In this document: one piece after another, positions 7,914-16,898 of the stretch
Position numbering within the stretch: the stretch's first letter is position 1
How the letters are laid out: each line of letters opens with the position of its first letter
Assembly (NCBI GenBank): GCA_937901895.1
Contig: CALGTD010000118.1
Coordinates: forward strand, 1-64,000
Length of the DNA: 64,000 bases
From: an uncultured Spartobacteria bacterium
GTDB lineage: Bacteria; Verrucomicrobiota; Verrucomicrobiia; Chthoniobacterales; JAATET01
Direction of reading: 5' to 3'
Made by a program: the position numbers and the translations under genes
Notes under the pieces: generated by a model
The model's database searches: none
What the model saw: the letters and a program-made list of their open reading frames with translations, nothing else
What the model was told of the DNA's origin: nothing

Positions 7914-9832
7914 CGAGATCCCATTTCCGGCTCCTTGTTGGCGATTTGCAGCATTTCTTCGCGCAGCGGTCCTGGCTCGAGTGCGGCGGCGAACTTGAGT
8001 GCGGCGGCGAACTTGAGTGCGGCGTTGCGGTCCGTCGCGCGCCAGCTTTCCACCACCTCGCGGATGCTCTGACGTCGAACATCTGGATTGCCGACGCTTG
8101 TGGCCCATTCTGCGGCGGCGTCCGGGTCGAGGGTTTTCGAATAGCTGATGAAGCCGCGGATCGCATGGTCGCGAAATCCGCCCGGAGCGAGCGTGGTGAG
8201 GTATTCCGAGGCACCGGCGGAATCCTTTTCCGCCCAGGTTTCCAGCACTCTTCGCGCGGAGCGTTCCTGCATTCCTGCATCGGAGATGGATTTCAGCCAT
8301 TCGCCCGCGCGAGTGGGGTTCTTTCTGCTCAAGAGGTATGCGACATGGTCGTAGACTCGTTCCATGCCGGTGGCGGGCACTGTTTGCAATGCATCGGCCG
8401 CGGCATCCGGATCCCGGAATGCCCAGCCTTCGAAAGCCGCTGTCGTTCCGAACGTGCGGTCCATTGGTGGAAGCGCTGCGGCGAATTCGATCGCCGCCTG
8501 AGGATCCTTTCCGGCCCATGACGAGAGCACGCTGGGCAGGAGTTTGGCGCGGGTGGCGGGCGTGAGGCCGTTGACCGCCTGCACCGCCCCCTGCGGGTCG
8601 ACGGTCGCCCAGCCCCCCGCCGCGCTGGCGAGTGCGTCCAGTTGCCGCCGGCCCGCTGGAAGCTCGCGGCACCAGGCGAATGCGGCCTGCGGATCGACGG
8701 AGGACCAGTGCGACACCATCTCCTTCACGCTCACGGTCATGGGCATTTCGTCCTCGAGCTCCAATGCGAGAGCGGTCATCTCGGCGGGCGCAGCCTTCAC
8801 GACATCCCGGGCGGCGAAGCTCCGGAAAAAGATCTTCTGGTCCTCGCGCGGCAGCGAGCGCACCAGCTCCCATGCCGCCTGCGGATCGGCCTCGCTCCAT
8901 CGGCTGGCGAACCAGTTCAACATGCCGTCGCGCTTCGGCCCCGCGGGAAACCCGGCCAGAAACTTCCAGCCCTCCGCGCCCTCGCCGACGAGTCCGCTCG
9001 CGGTATTGGTCAGGACCCATGAATCGGCGGCGTCGGGATAATCCATCGCGAGCTCGATCAGCGCGCGTGCATTCCGGCTTCCGCTCTGCAACTCGAATTG
9101 CGAGAGAAACGCGAGCCGTGCGATTTCGGGGCTCTGCGAATCCGCCCAATCCATCATGGCGCGCAAACCGGACTTTCCGACGTGCCGGAAAATTCCCAGC
9201 AGGGCATTTTCCCGCACGTTGCGGGCGGGAATCGCAGAGGCTGCGGCGAGTGCGGCTTCGGGATCGATCGCCGCCCAGCCGCCGAAGAGCGCGGGAACGC
9301 TGCCGTAGGAGTCGGCGTGGGACAGTTGCCCCATGAGGCGGAGTCCGGCTTGGGGATTCGTGCGGCCAAGCGTATCGAAGAATACCCCGCTTGCGTCCAG
9401 CTCCCCGAAGGCTCCCCCGATACTCGCGCTGCGCAAATTGCGCAGTGCCGCAAATCCTTCTTCGGGCGAGGTGAGTGCGAGCGCGGCCGCCCATGGCCGC
9501 TCGAGTCCATTTCTGCGAGCGATCTCGAAGCTGCCGGGAAGATCGTCCCGAACCTTCTTCGAGATGGCCAGCCATTGCGCCAGTTCCTCGTCGAACCCCT
9601 CCGACTGGAGACGCTCGACGTATTCGTCAAAACGCTCGGGAGTCGACAGGTCGGCTTCGGGCAGCACCACCGGCGCGGCCGGTGCGACTTTCGAGGCCGG
9701 GCGGTCGTTGTTTTGTTTCGCTTCCCGATCCTGGCTGTTCCCGCCAGGTCCAATGCGAGCGAGACCGAATCCGACAATCGCCGCAGCCCCGGCGACCATC
9801 ATTGGAAGGATTGGAAGACGGGAGTGAGTCAT
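7910..9832 (-). CDS. Helical-repeat protein A1, signal-anchored (second gene of B-A-B-A operon)
   Basis: The product is 640 residues. Residues 8-27 form a hydrophobic anchor, followed by a charged, flexible stretch and then the repeat body, with units such as GGWATVDPQGAVQAV and EGWAFRDPDAAADAL. It aligns block by block with the gene at 4156-6015: the ELAQWL/DFAQWL segment near the N-terminus, DRTFGTT, ERVYDHVA, ETWAEKDSAGASEY and LDPDAAAEWA. The extreme C-terminus holds a short tandem duplication encoding LKFAAA twice. It is coupled by ATGA overlaps on both sides (with B1 upstream, B2 downstream). Predicted periplasmic solenoid of unknown role. Confidence 0.85.
   Translation of the reverse strand: MTHSRLPILPMMVAGAAAIVGFGLARIGPGGNSQDREAKQNNDRPASKVAPAAPVVLPEADLSTPERFDEYVERLQSEGFDEELAQWLAISKKVRDDLPGSFEIARRNGLERPWAAALALTSPEEGFAALRNLRSASIGGAFGELDASGVFFDTLGRTNPQAGLRLMGQLSHADSYGSVPALFGGWAAIDPEAALAAASAIPARNVRENALLGIFRHVGKSGLRAMMDWADSQSPEIARLAFLSQFELQSGSRNARALIELAMDYPDAADSWVLTNTASGLVGEGAEGWKFLAGFPAGPKRDGMLNWFASRWSEADPQAAWELVRSLPREDQKIFFRSFAARDVVKAAPAEMTALALELEDEMPMTVSVKEMVSHWSSVDPQAAFAWCRELPAGRRQLDALASAAGGWATVDPQGAVQAVNGLTPATRAKLLPSVLSSWAGKDPQAAIEFAAALPPMDRTFGTTAAFEGWAFRDPDAAADALQTVPATGMERVYDHVAYLLSRKNPTRAGEWLKSISDAGMQERSARRVLETWAEKDSAGASEYLTTLAPGGFRDHAIRGFISYSKTLDPDAAAEWATSVGNPDVRRQSIREVVESWRATDRNAALKFAAALKFAAALEPGPLREEMLQIANKEPEMGSR
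7979..8024. repeat. 18-bp tandem repeat inside helical-repeat gene A1
   Basis: The unit GTGCGGCGGCGAACTTGA occurs twice back to back (7981-7998 and 7999-8016), followed by a partial third copy to 8024. It keeps the frame and duplicates six residues (LKFAAA) near the C-terminus of the A1 protein. Such an in-frame short repeat could vary in copy number by slippage. Confidence 0.8.
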
Positions 9833-11754
9833 GGCGTGGAGAAAAGGGCGCCGGTGCTGAGTCGGTCGGAGTCGGATTTGAGCAATGGCTGGAGGACGGC
9901 GCGCCCTCTCGCAGGATCGACCCGGGCCCAGTCGGCGGAGACTTCTCCGAGGATTTGCGCTCGCAGCGTGGTGTCGGAGATCGTGGCGGCTGCGGCCGAG
10001 GCGCGGTTGAGATCGAAGCGGCGAATCTGCCGGACCACGTCTGCGGTTGCCTGATCCTTCGTTGCGCCGTGTGGAAGCGTGGCGACGAATGCGACAGCCG
10101 CGTCCGGATCGGCATAAGCCCACTCGCGCACGACGGAATTCAGGGCGACGCGCTTTGAATCGGCAAATTCCGTCTCGGGGAGGCGGGCCAGAAACCCGGC
10201 GGTTTCACGTTCGGGCCGGAATCTCATCGCGTGCGCGATGGTATGCGCGTGTTTTGCCTGGTGATCGGGCGGGAGCAGCGCGATCAGCCGCGACGCCGAG
10301 TCTGACGAAACTTCGATAAAGCGCTCCATCACTCCTTCGGCGAAGGCGGTGCGGTCTTCGGCAGCGAGTCTCTCGACCTGGTCGATCGTTTCCGGTCTCA
10401 ATCCCCATCCGCTTCCCATTCCCCACGCCCGGTAAACGTCCGCGCGCCGGTCCGCCGGCAGCTCCATGATTCGCCCGATCTGGGTGCGCACGGAATCGGC
10501 ATCTGGAAATCCATGATTGATGAACAGCTGGGGAAGCGCCTCCCGCATGGTCTCAACGTTCATCGTGCCCGTGACTGCGGCGAAGGCCGCGTCGAAGTCA
10601 TCGCGTGCCCATCCGCCGACGAGTCCGGCGATTGCATCCTTCCGATCGTTTGGCGGCAGGGTCGAGGATGCGAGATCGAATGCCTTCGCGGGATCCGTTT
10701 GACCGAGACTGTCGAACAGGTCGTTGATGGCGGCGGTTCGTTCGCCGGGCAGGAGCGTGTCCGCCCATTCAAGAACGCCTTCCGGATTCTGGGAATGCGC
10801 CCGCGCGATGCCCTGGATCAAATTGGAACGTCCAATGCCGGGGGGCAGCATTTCGACCGCGGCGTTCGCCTCGTCGAAGTCATTGGCAATTCGCATGCCC
10901 ACCCATTGGAGCATGTAGGAGTCCGCGAGGGTGGGTGTCCGTGCCACGATTTGCAAAGCGAGGCCGGCGTCATGATGCACGAGCCCCGAAAAAAAGACCT
11001 CCTGCATCCGATACCGGTCCGAAGAGAGAGTTTCGATCGCCTGCCACGCTGCGTCGGGATCGCGTGGAGCCCATTTTGAGATGACCGCAGGAAGCGCGGA
11101 GGCCAGTGCTTCGCTCCGTTCTTGGGCCGCCTCGAAGGCCGCCTTCGGATCCTTCTCCGCCCATGCCGAGAAAAGGATCCCGGCGCTCTCCCTGCCGGCG
11201 GGGTCCTTCTCGATCAGCGCGAGTCCTCGTTCGGGATTTGTCCGCCCGAGTTCGCGCAGAAGTTCACCAAGCGCCTGCTTTCGCTTCTCTCCCGGAGGCA
11301 TCCGGTCGAGCGCCGCCTCCGCGGTGTCCGCGCTCTGCCGGACGAGCGCGCGCATTGCCGCCCCGGCGACTTGCGTCGCTTCGTCTGCGGAGAATCCATC
11401 CGATGCGAAAAGCGTGTCCGATGCTCCGAGTTGCACGAGCCGGGCGACAAGCGCATCCCGGTAAATTTGCGCAATCGCCTGGGGCATCCTCTGATCCGCC
11501 AGAACCGCATCGAGGCTCTTCATCAAATCCTCCACGCTTCCATGCCGGAGGACGCTCAGCAGTTGCGCCTCCGTCCCGGGCACGTCGATCGCTTCGATGC
11601 CGGACTCCCTGCCCGCGGTCGCCGTTGCCCACGGCTTCGCGATGCTGTCGGATGGCCGCGACGGTTTCTGGCGAGGCGGATCTTTCAAGCCCGCGAAATA
11701 GCCGGCGGCCCCTGCAAGAAGGGCGAGCATTCCGAACAGAACGGGCTGTTTCAT
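9829..11754 (-). CDS. Helical-repeat protein B1, signal-anchored (first gene of B-A-B-A operon)
   Basis: The product is 641 residues if it starts at the MKQPVLF methionine (11754); an ATG seven codons upstream (11775) is also possible. Neither has a clear Shine-Dalgarno site, but the chosen start gives a length matching the paralogues. The hydrophobic anchor at residues 4-22 is followed by repeated helical units (SAWAEKDPKAAFEAA, SKWAPRDPDAAWQAI, REWAYADPDAAVAFV). It is paralogous to B2 at 6012-7913. It is the promoter-proximal gene of the four, reading away from nagA across an intergenic gap of 84-130 bases depending on the starts used. Function unknown. Confidence 0.83.
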   Translation of the reverse strand: MKQPVLFGMLALLAGAAGYFAGLKDPPRQKPSRPSDSIAKPWATATAGRESGIEAIDVPGTEAQLLSVLRHGSVEDLMKSLDAVLADQRMPQAIAQIYRDALVARLVQLGASDTLFASDGFSADEATQVAGAAMRALVRQSADTAEAALDRMPPGEKRKQALGELLRELGRTNPERGLALIEKDPAGRESAGILFSAWAEKDPKAAFEAAQERSEALASALPAVISKWAPRDPDAAWQAIETLSSDRYRMQEVFFSGLVHHDAGLALQIVARTPTLADSYMLQWVGMRIANDFDEANAAVEMLPPGIGRSNLIQGIARAHSQNPEGVLEWADTLLPGERTAAINDLFDSLGQTDPAKAFDLASSTLPPNDRKDAIAGLVGGWARDDFDAAFAAVTGTMNVETMREALPQLFINHGFPDADSVRTQIGRIMELPADRRADVYRAWGMGSGWGLRPETIDQVERLAAEDRTAFAEGVMERFIEVSSDSASRLIALLPPDHQAKHAHTIAHAMRFRPERETAGFLARLPETEFADSKRVALNSVVREWAYADPDAAVAFVATLPHGATKDQATADVVRQIRRFDLNRASAAAATISDTTLRAQILGEVSADWARVDPARGRAVLQPLLKSDSDRLSTGALFSTP

Positions 11755-11883
11755 CGAAAGGAGGAACGGCAGCATCGAAAGACAATTGCGGGGTGAAAGC
11801 GAGCCGGAAAAATCTGCGACACCGCGAGGATTCAACCGATGGCTCTTGTGCCGCGGGCGATTTCCGCGCATCACGCTGGAGGT

Positions 11884-13056
11884 ATGAGTGCGTTGCTCGT
11901 CAATGCCCGGCTTTGCCTGCCCGGCGATGGCATCGAGGAGGGATCGTTGCGGATTCAGGACGGCCGGATCGCGGCGCTGGGACCGCAGGTGGTGCAGGAG
12001 CCTCACGACGAGATCGTCGATGTGGACGGCGCGTTCGTGGCGCCGGGGTTCGTGGACATGCACGTGCACGGCGCGCTCGGCAGGGACGCGATGGAGGCGA
12101 CGCCGGATGCGTTCGAGACGATTTGCCGATACCACGCGAGCGGCGGAACGACCGCCCTGGCACTGACCACGGTCTGTGCGTCGTGGCTGGACATTGGACG
12201 CGTGCTGGACGTGGCCCGTGAGTGGCGGGAATCCTCGGGGCGGACGGGCGCGCGGCTGCTGGGGATCCACGTGGAGGGGCCGTATTTCTCACCGGAGAAA
12301 CGCGGCGCGCATCGGGAAGGGTGGCTGCGTGTGCCCGGAGTGAACGACATCGATCACTGGGTGCGTTACACGGACACGATCACGAAGATCACCCTCGCTC
12401 CGGAACTTCCCGGCATGGATCGGTTGATTCCCGAACTCGTTGAGACGGGCATCCCCGTGAGTGCCGGGCACAGCGATGCGTGGGACGAGGACGCGCAACG
12501 GGCGTTCGCTGCGGGCATGCGACAGGTGACGCACACCTTCAACTGCATGTCGTCCGCGCGCCGGCGCGGTCCCTATCGTGTGGCCGGCTTGCTCGAAGCC
12601 GCGCTCGCACACCCGGAGGTCGTATGCGAGGTGATCGCCGACGGCCACCACGTGCAGCCCACCTTGCTTCGCATGCTCTGGAATGCGAAGGGCGCGTCGC
12701 ACGTTGCGGTCGTGACGGATGCCTCTGCTGGTGCGGGCCTGGAACCGGGTGCGGAGTTTTCGCTTGGCGAAATGCGCTGCCGGGTGGGCGAGGGAGTGGC
12801 GTTCACCGCCGACGGTGAGGCGATGGCTGGGAGCACTTCCCGAATGATTGACGGGGTGCGCACCCTCGTGGAGGCGGCGGAAGTTCCGCTTGCCGGGGCC
12901 ATCGAGGCGGCGACCCTCACGCCGGCGCGAGCGCTCGGGATTGCGGACGATTGTGGTTCACTGGCGGTCGGAAAGCGTGCGGACCTCGTGGTATTCGATG
13001 GTGGTTTTCGCGTGCGATCGACGTGGGTGGGTGGACGAATGGTTTTTGCGGAATGA
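11884..13056 (+). CDS. nagA: N-acetylglucosamine-6-phosphate deacetylase
   Basis: Cytoplasmic amidohydrolase converting GlcNAc-6-P to glucosamine-6-P and acetate in amino-sugar and peptidoglycan recycling. Seen: the metal-binding DMHVHGA motif, HVEGPYFSPEKRGAH (a hallmark of NagA with the metal-ligand Glu), SAGHSDA with a conserved His, THTFNCMS, and the catalytic Asp in VVTDASAGAG. About 390 residues is the usual size. The start at 11884 fits homologues (SALLVNARL); an ATG at 11839 has a better placed GAGGA and would add 15 residues. It is coupled by ATGA to the APC permease and divergent from the helical-repeat operon. Confidence 0.92.
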   Translation: MSALLVNARLCLPGDGIEEGSLRIQDGRIAALGPQVVQEPHDEIVDVDGAFVAPGFVDMHVHGALGRDAMEATPDAFETICRYHASGGTTALALTTVCASWLDIGRVLDVAREWRESSGRTGARLLGIHVEGPYFSPEKRGAHREGWLRVPGVNDIDHWVRYTDTITKITLAPELPGMDRLIPELVETGIPVSAGHSDAWDEDAQRAFAAGMRQVTHTFNCMSSARRRGPYRVAGLLEAALAHPEVVCEVIADGHHVQPTLLRMLWNAKGASHVAVVTDASAGAGLEPGAEFSLGEMRCRVGEGVAFTADGEAMAGSTSRMIDGVRTLVEAAEVPLAGAIEAATLTPARALGIADDCGSLAVGKRADLVVFDGGFRVRSTWVGGRMVFAE

Positions 13057-14366
13057 GGGAGCGTGCGGGCAAAATCGGCGTGCTGACGTGCACGGCCATC
13101 GTCGTTGCGAACATGGTGGGCACCGGCGTGTTCACGAGCCTGGGATTCCAGGTGGCCGCACTGCCGTCGGGCTTTGCGATCCTCCTGTTGTGGGTGCTGG
13201 GCGCGGTCTTCGCCCTGTGCGGCGCGCTGTGCTACGCGGAACTCGCCGGCGCTCTGCCGCGCTCGGGAGGCGAATACAATTTCCTTTCGCGGATCTACGG
13301 GAAGCCGATCGGTTTCATGGCGGGCTGCATCTCGGCGACGGTTGGATTTGCCGCTCCCATCGCGCTCGCGGCGATGGCGTTCGGCGAGTATCTGCAGGCC
13401 CTGCTGCCGGATGTCCCACCCGGACTGACATCCACCGCGCTCGTGCTGTTTGTGACGGCGGCCCATCTCGGATCGATCCGCTCGAGCATGGTGTTTCAAA
13501 ACGTGTTCACCGTGCTGAAGATCGGCCTTATTCTCGTGCTGATCCTCTCGGGATTTTTCGTCGGGCCGTCCGAGCCGGTTCGATTTGGGCCGGTGCCGGG
13601 CGACATGAAGTTGATCCTGTCGGCGCCGTTCGCCGTGTCGCTGATGTATGTGATGTATGCCTACTCGGGCTGGAATGCCGCGACCTACATCATCGGCGAG
13701 GTGCGCAATCCCGCCCGGGACGTCACGTGCTCGCTTTTGGGGGGAACGTTGTTCGTCGGGATCCTCTACGTGGCGGTGAATGCCGTGTTCTTGAAGACGG
13801 TTCCGATGGAACAGCTGGCCGGTCAGCTCGATGTCGGCAACCTCGCCGCGCAGGCCATTTTTGGGCCGCAGGGCGGAAGCATCATGTCGGGCTTCATTTG
13901 CGCGGGCTTGATCTCTGCGATTAGTGCGATGACGTGGGCCGGACCGCGGGTTGCGCAGACCATCGGAGAGGACGTTCAGGCGTTGTCCATCTTCGCACGG
14001 AAGACGCGCGGGGGCATTCCGGCGGTGGCGGTCTGTGCGCAACTGGCGATCGTGCTGGTGCTGCTGCACGTCTCGTCGTTTGAAAGTGTGCTCATCTACA
14101 CGCAGTTTGCGCTGGTCGTCTGTTCGCTGCTCACAGTGATCGGTGTGATCGTCCTGCGCGTTCGTTCTCCGGAGCTTCCGCGACCATTCCGCTGCTGGGG
14201 ATACCCGGTGACGCCGCTTCTTTTTGCCGCGACCGCGGTGTTCACGCTCGTTCACACCATCATCGAGGAACCCGAGGAGTCGCTGGCGAGCATGGTGACC
14301 CTTGGCGGCATTCTCGGGATCCATTTCCTCGCGCGATCCGCACGTGGAAAACGCCCCGGCGCGTAG
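13053..14366 (+). CDS. APC-superfamily amino acid permease
   Basis: The 437-residue polytopic inner-membrane protein has about 12 hydrophobic segments. The N-terminus shows the APC signature in TM1 (VVANMVGTGVFTSLG), where the GTG break binds the substrate amine and carboxylate, and a second conserved stretch RSGGEYNFLSRIYG. It is probably a proton- or exchange-driven importer or exporter of an amino acid or related amine; the substrate is not deducible. It begins with an ATGA overlap with nagA, so co-translation with the amino-sugar enzyme is likely. No frameshift or missing segment was noticed. Confidence 0.9.
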   Translation: MRERAGKIGVLTCTAIVVANMVGTGVFTSLGFQVAALPSGFAILLLWVLGAVFALCGALCYAELAGALPRSGGEYNFLSRIYGKPIGFMAGCISATVGFAAPIALAAMAFGEYLQALLPDVPPGLTSTALVLFVTAAHLGSIRSSMVFQNVFTVLKIGLILVLILSGFFVGPSEPVRFGPVPGDMKLILSAPFAVSLMYVMYAYSGWNAATYIIGEVRNPARDVTCSLLGGTLFVGILYVAVNAVFLKTVPMEQLAGQLDVGNLAAQAIFGPQGGSIMSGFICAGLISAISAMTWAGPRVAQTIGEDVQALSIFARKTRGGIPAVAVCAQLAIVLVLLHVSSFESVLIYTQFALVVCSLLTVIGVIVLRVRSPELPRPFRCWGYPVTPLLFAATAVFTLVHTIIEEPEESLASMVTLGGILGIHFLARSARGKRPGA

Positions 14367-14379
14367 TATCGTCGCGGGG

Positions 14380-15552
14380 ATGAAAGCCGTCTGCCTGTCC
14401 ATCCTGCTCGCCTTCGCGGCGGGCGCTTTCGCCCAGTTTGCGCCGGGCGTCGTTTCCACGCCAAACGAGCAGGCGCGCTTTCTTTCGGGACTCCGTCTTC
14501 CGCCGGAATCCCCACTCGCGCCGCTGCAGCAGGCGCCGGAATATCTCGACCACACGCGCAATTACGCCACGACGTGGAAACGCTTCGATGAACGGTATTT
14601 TTCGAAGATGCGCGCGTTTTCCGAGACGCAGATCGTGCCGCGGATCGGACCGACGAGCACGCTTTTCTACCTTTTTGGCGGACCCGATTTCATCAACGCC
14701 TACGCGCTCTTTCCGGATGCATCGACCTACATCCTCGGCGGTCTGGAGCCGGTCGGCTCCATCGTTCCGCCCGAGCAACTCGATCTCCCGCGCATCCTGG
14801 CCGGACTGGAAAATCTTCGCAAATCCACCTCCGTCACCCTGCAGTTCAGCCACTTCATCACGAAGGACATGAAGACGGAACTCGACCAGACGGATTTCCG
14901 CGGTGTGCTCCCGATCCTGCTGTCCTTCATCGCGCTCGGCGGCGGCGAGGTGCTTTCCGTCCAATACATCGGCATCGACAATGCCGGGTCCATGCAGATG
15001 CTTCCGGGGCCGGGCGTGGTTCGCGGCATGCTGCCCGGAGTGCAGATCCGCTTCCGCAAGGACCCGCTCGCACCGCCGCAGACCGTTTACTACGTGCAGG
15101 CGGATGCTTCCGACGGCGCGTTGAAATCCAATCCCGCGCTGACCAGATGGATGGCCGGATTTGGACCGGCGACCAGCTACCTCAAGGCGGCTTCGTATCT
15201 TCTCCACGAGCCGTATTTCTCGCGCATTCGCGGGTTCCTGCTCGAGCACAGCCGGGCGATCCTGCAGGACGATTCCGGCATCCCGCTCGCGGCGTTTCGC
15301 GGTGGCAACTGGCGCATCATTTTCTTCGGCAAGTATACGGGAACACTCGACATCTTCCGCAAATACACGCAGCCGGAGCTCGCACAGGTGTATGCCACCG
15401 GCGCGATCCCGCTCGATTTCGGCACGGGCTACAAGTGGAAGCTGGGCGAGTCGAATCTGATGCTCGCCATCAAGCAAACCACCGCGCCGCGCGCTGAACC
15501 GCCGGGATTTGCCCCGCCTCCAACAAGCACCGTCCAGCCGCTTCCGCAATAG
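14380..15552 (+). CDS. Secreted protein of unknown function
   Basis: From the ATG at 14380 the product is 390 residues with a clear signal peptide (MKAVCLSILLAFAAGAFAQ, cleavage after AFA). The mature part has no TM segment. It includes FYLFGGPDFINAYALFP near residue 100, a glycine/hydrophobic stretch around LPILLSFIALGGGEVLSVQ, and a proline-rich tail. It reads like a globular periplasmic or outer-membrane-facing protein, but I recognise no family and no catalytic motif. It starts 13 bases after the APC permease stop, so it may belong to the same transcript; it converges on the phosphodiester glycosidase-like gene. Confidence 0.75.
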   Translation: MKAVCLSILLAFAAGAFAQFAPGVVSTPNEQARFLSGLRLPPESPLAPLQQAPEYLDHTRNYATTWKRFDERYFSKMRAFSETQIVPRIGPTSTLFYLFGGPDFINAYALFPDASTYILGGLEPVGSIVPPEQLDLPRILAGLENLRKSTSVTLQFSHFITKDMKTELDQTDFRGVLPILLSFIALGGGEVLSVQYIGIDNAGSMQMLPGPGVVRGMLPGVQIRFRKDPLAPPQTVYYVQADASDGALKSNPALTRWMAGFGPATSYLKAASYLLHEPYFSRIRGFLLEHSRAILQDDSGIPLAAFRGGNWRIIFFGKYTGTLDIFRKYTQPELAQVYATGAIPLDFGTGYKWKLGESNLMLAIKQTTAPRAEPPGFAPPPTSTVQPLPQ

Positions 15553-15572
15553 GCCGTGAGGCCGGAACGGGC

Positions 15573-16310
15573 TCAGTCGCGCTCCGTCACCCCAAAAATC
15601 GCGCCCAGGTTGTTGATGGGCTTCGGAGGTCCGTCCTCCGGCGTCCACATCAACGAAAGGTCGCCGTCGAGAAACAGCGCGTCCTCACAGCCCTGTGCGC
15701 GAAAGAACTCGGCGAATCGGTGGAGATTCACGCCATTCTCCAAATCGAATTCCGTGATGGCGAAAATGACCGAGCCATCCGGGAGAATGCCAACGCCGTT
15801 GCGGTGGAGGCGGTTTTTCGAGTCGGGGCGAAAGGCCGGATGGGTTCTCCCGGCGCGAAGCAGCAGCGGTCCGGACTGGACCGCGAGGCGCGGAGTGGCG
15901 TTGGCCCGGGCATATTCGTCGGTTTCCAGAATCCGGGCTGTCTTTCCCTCGATGAAAAATACGCCGTTCGGTTTCAGGAAGAAGTTGCCTTCGCCATCCG
16001 CACGGTTCAGCGGGTGCAACTCGCGGCCATCCTCGATGTGCAGACCGGATGGGGCGCCTTCGGGCTCGAAGATGCCGCCGTTCATGGCGAAGACGAGGCG
16101 TTCGCCCTTTCGTGCGAGGTCGGCGTGCAGCCGGGCGAAGTTCCCGTGGGATTCGCCGGCGTCGTTTTTCCAGAACACCCGCAGCTCATCCGGCGCACAG
16201 CGATAAACGTCGTAGCGAACGCCGTCATGCACCACTTTCCCGCGGGTTCCGCCGGCCGCCACGGCCGTGGACAGGGCGAGGAACACAAGCGCGGGGATAA
16301 GCCTTTGCAT
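15573..16310 (-). CDS. Secreted phosphodiester glycosidase-like (NAGPA / DUF2233) protein
   Basis: The product is 245 residues with a signal peptide (MQRLIPALVFLALSTAVAAG). The domain pattern matches the phosphodiester glycosidase family: FAMNGGIFEPEGAPSGL, where the conserved MNGG/F lies, FFLKPNGVFFI, LAVQSGPLLL, and DALFLDGDLSLMW near the end. Family members uncover GlcNAc-phosphodiesters or act on cell-wall polymers; the substrate here is unknown. The frame runs further upstream without a stop, but that extension lacks a signal peptide and overlaps the divergent nuclease gene. Predicted periplasmic. Confidence 0.85.
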   Translation of the reverse strand: MQRLIPALVFLALSTAVAAGGTRGKVVHDGVRYDVYRCAPDELRVFWKNDAGESHGNFARLHADLARKGERLVFAMNGGIFEPEGAPSGLHIEDGRELHPLNRADGEGNFFLKPNGVFFIEGKTARILETDEYARANATPRLAVQSGPLLLRAGRTHPAFRPDSKNRLHRNGVGILPDGSVIFAITEFDLENGVNLHRFAEFFRAQGCEDALFLDGDLSLMWTPEDGPPKPINNLGAIFGVTERD

Positions 16311-16340
16311 TGCCGTGGTGCATTTCCTATCACGTGCGGC

Positions 16341-16898
16341 GTGGGTAGGGACATCGTCTATTTCGATCTGGAAACCCAGCGCACCGCAAATGACGTGGGA
16401 GGCTGGGGGAACAAGCACGCCATGGGGATGTCCGTGGGCGTCACGTTCAGCACGGCGACCGGCGAGTATGTCATCTACAGCGAAGCGGAGGTTGAGAACC
16501 TCATCGCGCAGCTGCGGCGCGCGGATCTCGTCGTGGGATACAACCTGATCAATTTCGACTACCACGTGCTGATGGGATACACGGCGCTCGACCTGCCGGA
16601 GTTTTTGCCGACGCTTGATCTGATGGTGGATCTCGAACGCGCCATCGGCCACCGGTTGCCCCTCGAGGCGGTTGCGCAGGGGACGTTTGGCGTGGGAAAG
16701 ATCGCCGAGGGACTCGACGCCATCCGCTGGTGGCGGGAGGGAAAAGTTTTGGAAATCGCGGAGTATTGCTGCTTCGATGTTAAGGTTACCCGCATGGTGC
16801 ATGAGCACGGGGTGCGGACGGGCGAGCTGTTCTACCAGGATCGGTTCAGCCGTCGGCAGCGCGTGGAGGTGCCATGGGGACAGGCCGTCGCCGCATGA
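16341..16898 (+). CDS. RNase H-like DEDD 3'-5' exonuclease domain protein
   Basis: The product is 185 residues from a GTG start. Motif I is FDLETQRT (Asp and Glu), motif II GYNLINFDYHVL, and motif III YCCFDVKVT, so the four acidic residues of the DEDD nuclease fold are all present, as in YprB-like ribonuclease H-like proteins. It probably degrades single-stranded nucleic acid, but whether DNA or RNA cannot be told. It is divergent from the phosphodiester glycosidase gene and overlaps the following TPR-like gene by ATGA. The N-terminus is fixed by the GTG at 16341, which precedes motif I by seven residues; the open frame upstream is antisense to the neighbour. Confidence 0.8.
   Translation: MGRDIVYFDLETQRTANDVGGWGNKHAMGMSVGVTFSTATGEYVIYSEAEVENLIAQLRRADLVVGYNLINFDYHVLMGYTALDLPEFLPTLDLMVDLERAIGHRLPLEAVAQGTFGVGKIAEGLDAIRWWREGKVLEIAEYCCFDVKVTRMVHEHGVRTGELFYQDRFSRRQRVEVPWGQAVAA

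Noticed and set aside
6012..9575. A single 1187-residue minus-strand frame
   Set aside because: Its first 554 residues are Arg-rich and antisense-like, overlapping the real A1 gene in another frame; the true gene starts at 7913 with ATGA coupling.
12573..14561. A 662-residue minus-strand frame opposite nagA and the permease
   Set aside because: Runs antisense to clear NagA and APC motifs and shows no family features.
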